Assembly: GCF_963583255.1 (NCBI RefSeq)
Contig: NC_084806.1
Coordinates: 24,240,735-24,304,734 of the forward strand
Source of the DNA: Pyrus communis
Taxonomy: Eukaryota; Streptophyta; Magnoliopsida; Rosales; Rosaceae
Direction: 5' to 3'
Length of the DNA: 64,000 nt
The notes beneath the pieces were generated by a model. It ran no database searches and was not told the origin of the DNA. It saw only the letters and a list, made by a program, of their open reading frames with translations. The stretch's first letter is position 1. Each line of letters opens with the position of its first letter. A program made the translations under genes and the position numbers. Below, piece by piece: positions 56,563-64,000 of the stretch.

Positions 56563-58723
56563 TGACACACCCTGACTGAAACCAAGGTGTGCTGGCCGTC
56601 ACATGAGAGTGACGTAGCCATGTGCACAGGGCGGAAGTATAAATAATAATAGAAAAGTGAATAAATAAAAACCAAACTACTAGATAAACTAGTTAAAGTA
56701 ATACGATAGTGTAAGACTAAGTGTGATAAACATAATCAGAGCACAAAAAGCCTAAGTGTAGTCCAGTGGGACGAGTACTAATTACACAACACCCAAAGGT
56801 GATCCTACATTTGTGTTGTTCTGTCAGAACCACCGTCAAAGTCTTCGTGAGCCACCAAAGCACTTCTACCTAAAACCTGGAGGGGCACAAAACAGAAAAT
56901 GTGAGTGGAAAAAAACAAAGCTTTTCAAAATCATTTCATTCTCAAAAGTTCTAACCCCTCTCTGTAAAACTTGTATAATTTCCCAGAAAATAGAATATAT
57001 GAATATATCGAAATCATGCTCAGAATAACAACATTCATAAATATGCCATGACGAATTTCTCAGCATAAAGTATAAGTAAACCAGGTGATATCAATCAATG
57101 CAAATGACATGCCAGCCGGAGTCAGCTAATGTGACCTGTACGGCTAAATATAGAGCTCGAATCCACATCTCAACAACTATACCTGCACACGAGTCGAAAC
57201 CACCTAAAGTGGTCTATACGACAGAACTGGATGTAAATAAATACACTCGAGTGCTACGATCACGTGAAGACTGTGCGAATAATCGCGAGTCACCTATGAG
57301 TCGGAACCACCTATAATGGTCTGTACGACAGGACTGTGCACCTAACTTGGATCTAAGATGAGCGTGTGGTGCGGGAGGTGAACATCACGTGAAGGACTAT
57401 GCCCTAACTCTGGGCTGAAGCACTAACACCGGGGTGCAGGTTTATGAGCTCTTAATGCATCTCACATAACCACTAATTCACAACCATAAACTATAAACTT
57501 ACTTGGCACTTACCTATGCGTCCACAACACCAAACATACATATATGCAACTACTAATGCATAAATAAATAGGCAAACACTTTGCATAGCATTTTAAAACA
57601 TATAAACATTCAATTTCATTTTCTGGGAAAACTCTCAAGTATATAGGTATATACGGAAAACCAAAAGCCCACTTACTGGTATGTGGAAGGGTCGTAGCCC
57701 CCAAGCCTTGAGTGACTGCGCTCGTCCTCAGGATAGGTCTCACCTATATGCGAAACAACTATAAAATTTAAAGCACATAACCAAAACTAAGTAATAACTT
57801 CTCATACAATGTTCAAATAGGGTGTTTGAATATACCAACATGATCTACTCAACCTCACGAACATCCCCATATTTTTAAAATAATTTTCAAACCACCCATG
57901 TGCCGCCACGCGCGGCCCTAACGGCCGTTAGTAATATTTCGTTAAAACCTTAACAGAAGTTAACGGCCATTACCTAATGCCGTTAGAATATTCCGTCAAC
58001 TCTAACGGAATATTCGTCTCCTTCTCCGCAAGCCTCACTAGTCACCGCCGTCTGAAACTTGAATTTTTGCCGGAAATTGGAAAATATTCAAATCTTCATA
58101 TCTTCTTCATTTCTCAACCAAATTCCATGAAATTTGTACCAAAATGACGCTTACAATGAGTAGAACAAAACCTTACCACTTTCAAGCCTTGAAATCCACG
58201 GGATCTCACCGGAAAGTCATTCGATATACCGGCTAAACCTGCAACTCATTGAACTCGAGCTTCACGACGTCCAAAACACCTCAAAATTCTTCCCTGAGCT
58301 TCGTGAAGACATTCTAAAGCTTCCTATGACCTTAAAAACTCCTAAAAACCTCACAATAATTAGTGTATGAACAGTGCATGAAAAATGGGTTAGGGTTCTT
58401 GAGGTTTCCGAAGGTTTCAAGTCTCACAAATGGTATATATGAACTCAGAAATTTGCAAGGCGTTCGAATCTTACCTTCTAGATGTCGATCCGTGTGTGTA
58501 TGGTTGGTTTTGAAGTTCGTCCGTACAATTGTAAAGGAATGGAAGAAATCCGAGAGGGAAGAATGAGAGAGAGTCACAAAAGAGTGGTATGGGTGTGTAT
58601 GTGTGTCCTATTGAGTCAACAACCAAAAACAACTAAACGACACCCCACAACACCAACTAACGTCCAAGGGCAATTTAGTCTTTTCACACCTATGGTACAA
58701 ATAATTCAGGACGGGCTGTCACA
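56563..58723 (-). repeat. Solo LTR of the A-type chromovirus family
   Basis: 2161 bp; on the minus strand TGTGACAGCCCGTCC...GGGTGTGTCA, flanked by GGTGT (56558-56562 and 58724-58728). It shares the order of landmarks of 11663-13946: GGAATATTCCGTTA-type repeats (about 57940-58015), the CTCATAAAC/ACACCGG block, GTCGTACAG hairpins (about 57110-57335) and the GTCACAT/CACGTAGCCATGTGC end. No internal sequence. Confidence 0.92.
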
Positions 58724-58728
58724 GGTGT

Positions 58729-59686
58729 TATTCTCACCTCAATGTCCTAAATTCCCACCCACCTTCTAATGAATTTTTTTTAATTACAAATTTGTCCATT
58801 TGTAAAATTACTACTTACCCTCTTTTGCGTTAATTTTCTTTTTTTATAGAAAAAAAAAAGTTTGGGTGTGATAACTCTCATGCTTTGTTTAGACGATTTG
58901 TCTACCTTAAACCCCTAACTTATCTTCTCGTATCCTTTCATTCATAGAAAACAAAAGGAATGAACTTAGAAGATGACGTTTCATTGAAGAGGTAGAAGGT
59001 CATGTTTCTATACGTAGGAAGTAGAAGATTATGTTTCAATTGAAGAGGTAGAAGAATAATTTTACGTTTGTGTCATTTGAATTTGTCGCTACCGTACAAT
59101 TGAATTCGTCGCCATCCAACTTTTCATTTACATTTGCATAGCTTTGTGGTTTTTCATTTGAAGTTGCATACCTCTCTAGTATATGATTTTATATTTAACT
59201 TTTGCCTAGAATATTATAAAGTTAGTTAGGGTTCTAGTCAATAGTGCAAGTCACTTGGAGCTACAGTGGTGGATTGGTTCACGTTTGTTCACATGATATA
59301 TAAGGAATTGTTATTGGCACTTAAAAAAATCTCATTTTGCACTCCAAACTTTTTATAGTTAGAAAGAAAAATACACTTGTGAGAAGTGTAGAATGAGATT
59401 TTTGGAGTGCTAATAACATATATATATATATATATATTAAGGGGTATTTCAGGAAATATAGTGGTGGAGAAATAACATTTCAAATTTTTAACTTTCTATA
59501 GCGGGTGGGGTTCTAACATGGGTAAGAAAATAAGACAATGGAGAGAGTCTAGCAACTCTCTTTAAAAATTATGAGTACAAATAAAAGTTTAAAAACATAT
59601 GGTATAAATTAAAACTAAAAAGAAAATTGTTACAATTTAAAAAAAAAAAAAAAAAAGGTTGCAAATTAAAAATGGGTACAAACTAC
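58729..59686. other. AT-rich intergenic stretch, nothing recognised
   Basis: No gene. A short (TA)n run at 59420-59438 and a poly(A) run at 59640-59656. The duplicated text GGTAGAAG-ATGTTTC/TTGAAGAG near 58985-59055 is a local direct repeat. Confidence 0.5.
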
Positions 59687-59838
59687 AAATAGAGATATAT
59701 GCAAGTGACCCTCTACCACAGTAGTGGGGAGGAGTGTTGCCTTTGCATCACGACGTGGGTTCGAACCTTGTCGTCTTTCTAACTTAACGTTTAATCTAAC
59801 AAATTTATCATTTGACAAAAGAAAAATAGAGATATATG
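59687..59838 (+). mobile_element. tRNA-derived SINE with 15-bp TSD
   Basis: A 15-bp direct repeat AAATAGAGATATATG (59687-59701 and 59824-59838) brackets 122 bp. The body has a pol III B-box GGTTCGAACC (59758-59767) and an A-box-like TAGTGGGGAGG about 35 bases upstream, the arrangement of a tRNA-derived SINE. The 3' end is short and A-rich (GACAAAAGAAA). Confidence 0.82.
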
Positions 59839-60147
59839 ATAAAATGTTTAGCCATAAAATAAATATACCAAATGAAACGATTTTGGACACTAAATAGATA
59901 TATGATAAAATGTTTAGCCATAATGTGAATCTTTTGAAGTAACGGATCGAGAATCCATGATGCTGATCTTCCTAAGTGAATTACGTAGGGATATGTTTTA
60001 CATAAATTATGTATTCTATTGGTAAGAATTCTGAGACGTGATTTGATAATTGTTCTAGGCGACATTGGTTCGTGATGTCTCGATACGCGTCCTAGGGAGT
60101 CATAGCGCGGACCTCAAGTGAGTGGGTCTTTTCCTTTCTATCGTGTG

Positions 60148-60178
<31 letters not shown>

Positions 60179-60222
60179 GATTGATAATTCCACAAACGTT
60201 TATAAATCGATTATTGCTTATG

Positions 60223-60702
60223 ATTATTGTGAATGCTTTGAAGTAATTATTGTGAACTACGAATGGCTTAATCCCTGTTTAGGGTATGTAGGCAGTTTAA
60301 TGAGACATTAGATGCAGCCATACAATAAGTGGGATTAAATAATCGAGACAAAAGCTTTGTTTGGGAAAATGAGCAATGCGAAGGAATCTGGTGAAAAACA
60401 TGAGATTTAACCCTATGTCTTGGTGGTTAAATGTTGGTTATAAATCAATGTATGAAGAATCGAGAAATTGAAGTCAAGAAACGTAAGTAGTGATAGTTAA
60501 TTAAACTAGTGTCTAGTTGAGCTTATCACCGATAATTATTCCCAAAACTAAGTAGTTTGGAAGTGGGGCGTTACAGATTATGCATTTCATGCTATGTTAT
60601 ATTATATATTTGGAAACACTATGAAATGTTTGGGTTTAGATTGTATCATGGCATATTCATATGTATATTACCTGAATCTAATTATTGTGAATGCTTTGAA
60701 GT
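60223..60702. repeat. 22-bp direct repeat bracketing the B-like insert
   Basis: A 22-bp sequence starting ATTATTGTGAATGC occurs at 60223-60244 and 60681-60702 and brackets the B-like segment. Confidence 0.85.
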
Positions 60703-61127
60703 GCCAAATGACGTTGCGGACGCTCAGGTGAGATTCAGGTAAGTACACTTCGATGATAATGATGGTAGTGAGTACGATTGTTTTGAGATATATTAGAGCT
60801 CATAAACTTGTACCTCGATGTTAGTGCTTCCACCCGTGGCTAGGGCCTAGCCTTCACGTGATCATTCACCTCCCACACCACACGCTCACCTTGAATCCAA
60901 GGTAGGTGCCAACCTGTCGTACAAACCACATTAAGTGGTTCCGACTCGTAGGTGACTTGCGATACTTCGCACAGCCTTCACGTGATCGTAGCACTTGAGC
61001 GTATTTATTTACACCTAGCTTGTCGTACAGACCACTTTATGTGGTTCCGACACGTGTTCAGGGATATGTGATGAGCTATGGGTTTAGCCGTACAGGCCAC
61101 AAGAGGTGGATGTGGCTGACATATTAC

Positions 61128-61410
61128 TAAGATATGAATAAGTCGTAGAGGTCACTATAGGTGACTCCGACTTATATGCTAGCCATGACTGATGAGATAT
61201 GTGATGAGATATGAATAAGTCGTACATGTCACTATAGGTGACTTCGACTTATATGCTAGCCATGATTGATGAGACATGTGATGATATATGAATAAGTCGT
61301 ACAGGTCACTATAGGTGACTCCGACTTATATGCTAGCCATGATTGATGAGATATGTGATGAGATATGAATAAGTCGTACAGGTCACTACAGGTGACTCCA
61401 GCTTGCATGT
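61128..61410 (+). repeat. 77-bp tandem repeat with a hairpin in each unit
   Basis: GTCGTA-GTCACTATAGGTGAC-CGAC hairpins start at 61142, 61219, 61296 and 61373, exactly 77 bp apart, joined by near-identical spacers (TATATGCTAGCCATGA...GATATGAATAA). Three more diverged hairpins precede them at about 60917, 61022 and 61087. Confidence 0.92.
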
Positions 61411-61803
61411 TAATATGGTTTATTAGGCACATGATTATTTATATTGCTAATGAGATGCTGAGTAGTATTATACTTCTGAGTTTACTGTTAGTATACTTTT
61501 GATTTCATACTTCTACGTAGTATGATTTGTTGGAAACTATTCGAGTTTTACGGTGAGGGGTTACTACCTTTGATAATGGAAATGATTTTGAAAATCTTTT
61601 TTTTGACCACTCACACTTTCTATTTTTACACCCCTCTAGGTTCTAGTAGCATGGTTCCGTATTGACGAGAACATGTGGCACTTCCAGTTCTGGTGGCATA
61701 TATTGATGGTATAAATATTATTTTGTTCACTGTACTTGTTTTATGCTTTGTATCACGTGTGAAATGGGTCCATACCCGCTCATCGCGTAGTTGTGTATAT
61801 AGG

Positions 61804-63312
61804 TGATAGGATTTTTACCACCTGCGTAAAAGGGTTAAAAACACCTAAAATACTTGCAAGAGAAACAAGGTTATTGTAGTATAATTGGCTCAAGCAAGGT
61901 CGTTCTCCACAAGGATTAATTTAAAGAGATCAAAGCAAAATCAATTCTCAACTAATTAATTAAAACAAAGTTTTTCTTTTGAAAGAGGTGATTTAATGAC
62001 CTAAACTAAGAAAAACGAATTTAATTAAAAAGATTACTTAAAAATCACAACTTTAAAGAAAGATAAGGGGAACAATTTTTAGGATTCAAAGAGAGAAAGT
62101 ACTAGGGTTCCGCCGTCACCCTAACAATCATATGTAGCTTTTCTAAATTACTTATGAACCATACATGTATGTTTTGAAAGTTAGGTTTTCCTAGAGTATA
62201 TCCTACTTGGAACCTCCAACATAGAATGTATATCTAACATGCAACCCGTCCGTGGTGTTCAGATCGAATGTGAACATGCAAGACTCATTAAGTTTTATGA
62301 AAACCTTTTTAAAAAACCATATAACCCTTAAAATGTGTCGTCCATCCTAAGAGGTTACACATATTAACCACAAGAAGCTTTAGTCAATTTTAGGGACAAT
62401 CCTCCGCCAAAATTGCATCAAATAACTTTTCCAAATATCCTGATGGTCGCGAATCACTAAGACAAATAGATAGTTTAAAGCACAGTGATTAACATTCCAA
62501 AACCTGCATGCATAAATTCATAAGCAAAGTAAAAAGAGACTACATATTCTTGCTAAGGATCATGGCCTCGCCCTAGCAAAAAGAATTAGTTACGCATATT
62601 CATACTAAAAATCATAGTCTTTATTGAAATAGAAAAAGAATGAAAACACCTTGTAGAATAAAATCTGAAAATCTCTAAACTTTGCCCAAAATCTTCTCTC
62701 CAAAAGTTGCATAAAAGAAAAGCCTCCCAACAATGAGAACGGCCAAGCCCTTTTAATATCTCCCTCAAAGCTAAAACAAAAACCCTAACCCTAAAGTATT
62801 TTATTCCCACTAAGAAACTAAATAATAATAAAATAAAATAGAAAATAAATTCCTAATTAAACTAGGAAAAAATGCACAGAAACTGTTCAGCCACGTTTTA
62901 GCCTCAAATCTTCTTCAAATCCGGCCCAAGATAGCTTGTTTTAAAGATAAGAACATTCTGAACACATCTCCAGAAGGCCACAAACCCATCCGAGGTCATC
63001 TTGGGCTCAAAAAATGCAATTCAAGCCCGAAACGTCACTATTCCAGCACTGCACATTGCTCCTTTATTTTATTACCAGAAAATATTCGCTTGGTAGAAAA
63101 ATCTGATATTTTGACACGATCAAGCTAAGTGACTCACGAACGTCCTTCAATTGGAATTACTCCAAAATTCGTCCATTTGACCATCTTTTGCTCCAGAGGA
63201 AGTCGAAAATCCTATATTGGAAATATAATTCAAAGTATCAAAATTCTTCCAAATTATTAACCAAAATATACTAAGAATAGGGTTAAATATATAATATAAA
63301 ATATACTCATCA
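61804..63312 (-). repeat. 3' LTR of element J (minus strand)
   Basis: 1509 bp, on the minus strand TGATGAGTATATTTTATATT...GGTAAAAATCCTATCA. The internal region lies to its right with a polypurine tract directly adjacent, so this is the 3' LTR of an element that continues past the right edge. The candidate TSD on the left is ATAGG (61799-61803); its partner is outside. Frames within are not genes. Confidence 0.82.
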
Positions 63313-63328
63313 AAATACCCCCAAACTT
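63313..63328 (-). other. Polypurine tract of element J
   Basis: The minus strand reads AAGTTTGGGGGTATTT immediately before the LTR, the same style as the AAGTGTGGGGGTATT of element C. Confidence 0.8.
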
Positions 63329-63663
63329 AGCTTTTTGCTTGTCCTCAAGCAAAACAAAACTCGAAAACAAGAATAAACACTAACAAACTAGAACTTAACT
63401 AAAACTAACTGACAAAAATTTTCACCTTCAAAGTTGCAATCCATAGAACATGTTAAAAATCATAACATCTTTTCAAAAGTTCCAACCAATCCCACCACAG
63501 AGTCTAAGCCATTTAGAATCAATTAGAAAAGAATTCACGAGCTTCCTTTGGTGTAAAGTGAATCAACATAGCTAAGGAGACTCGACTAAAACCCGTACCT
63601 CTTGTCCTTCTTTATTTCACACATACTAACTTTAAATATAACTATTTTTCTTTTTCTTCTTGA

Positions 63664-63703
<40 letters not shown>

Positions 63704-64000
63704 CGGTAACAGTAGTGGTCGTGCAATGTCGGTTCACTTAAGCTTTCGATCCAACCCATGTAGCGAGCTTTAGGTCAATGACTCCCAAACCACTAGGGCT
63801 TTAGGGCACTAGGTGTAAAACACCCCTAAGGACTTATTAACCCGAGTTGAAAAGGCTACGAAACCAACTAACCACCCTGCCCCATGCCAAAACTCTACTG
63901 TTTGACGCGAGAATCACTGCTGATTAGGCAGGACTGGCCCGGTTACTAGGCAAAGTCTCGGGTGAGACAATTATTACTTTATAACACAAACTAACTTTAC
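63329..64000 (-). other. Non-coding internal 3' region of element J
   Basis: No ORF. A poly(T) run of about 37 (63667-63703) and a GC-richer stretch from 63704. Typical of the untranslated 3' part of Tat/Athila-type elements; gag and pol, if any, lie beyond the window. Confidence 0.65.

Larger units (their letters stand above)
59930..61803 (+). repeat. Mosaic A-type LTR, interrupted on the right by element J
   Basis: Shares landmarks with the A-type LTRs in order: a GTGAGTGGGTC block (60119), GACGCTCAGGT, GAGCTCATAAAC (60797), CTTCCACCCG, GTCGTACA hairpins and the GGTTTTACGG-like GAGTTTTACGGTGAGGGGTT (61542). From about 60245 to 60680 it carries text like the end of the B LTR (GAACTACGAATGGCTTAATC ... 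GGGCGTTACA), so it is a mosaic. Its left border is approximate, and the right end is cut at 61803 by the LTR of J. Confidence 0.65.

Noticed and set aside
59702..59823. A tRNA gene at the B-box
   Set aside because: No cloverleaf could be drawn around the B-box, and the unit has a 15-bp TSD; it is a SINE.

Overview
This is a stretch of eudicot plant nuclear DNA. It is dominated by nested LTR retrotransposons and holds one recognisable host gene. The element families (a Cassandra LTR carrying 5S rRNA sequence, Tat/Athila-type LTRs running TGATAGGAGCATA...CA, a chromodomain Ty3/gypsy element, gag-only elements with antisense ORFs) and the gene structure suggest Rosaceae, probably the apple/pear group. 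That placement rests on recognition by eye, not on a search. No bacterial, organellar or CRISPR features were seen.

Layout. (1) Bases 1-19890 are a nest. Element B (LTR pieces 13947-14552 and 18529-19890, tRNA-Met primer site at 14555) was hit in its 5' LTR by chromovirus A (pol at 2-997 and 10833-11606, 3' LTR 11663-13946). A's integrase was then hit by element C (998-10827, TSD ATCAT). B's interior also took a solo LTR (16013-17868, TSD GTACG) and a Cassandra solo LTR (17895-18178, TSD GTGGT). (2) 19891-22878 holds a broken antisense gag, a CT microsatellite and unassigned sequence. (3) 22879-30726 is the host gene on the minus strand: 14 exons that join without a frame break into 545 codons of a HAD-type 5'-nucleotidase with an N-terminal targeting-like segment. 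Its introns hold LINE fragments and a tiny SINE with a 20-bp TSD. (4) 31425-54291 is a decayed Tat-lineage Ty3/gypsy element F. It contains a solo LTR (32530-34455) and a young Ty1/copia-type gag-only element G (41934-51368, TSD GTTTC), which splits an antisense plant-mobile-domain ORF of F. (5) 54292-64000 is more LTR debris: old LTR fragments, a 132-bp mini-LTR (56369-56500), a solo LTR (56563-58723), a tRNA-derived SINE (59702-59823), a mosaic LTR with a 77-bp hairpin repeat array, and the 3' LTR of a minus-strand element J that runs off the right edge.

How it fits together. Autonomous elements (A, F) supply reverse transcriptase and integrase genes, although F is dead. Elements C, G and probably B look non-autonomous: C and G keep LTRs, primer sites and gag-like ORFs but no usable pol, and C and G clearly moved recently. 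The most interesting observations are the mosaic LTR pair of C, its intact antisense coiled-coil ORF facing a poly(A) tract, the antisense mobile-domain ORF of F, the recent mobility of pol-less G, the recurring hairpin arrays in the A-type LTRs, and the 132-bp mini-LTR. All comparisons were made by eye.
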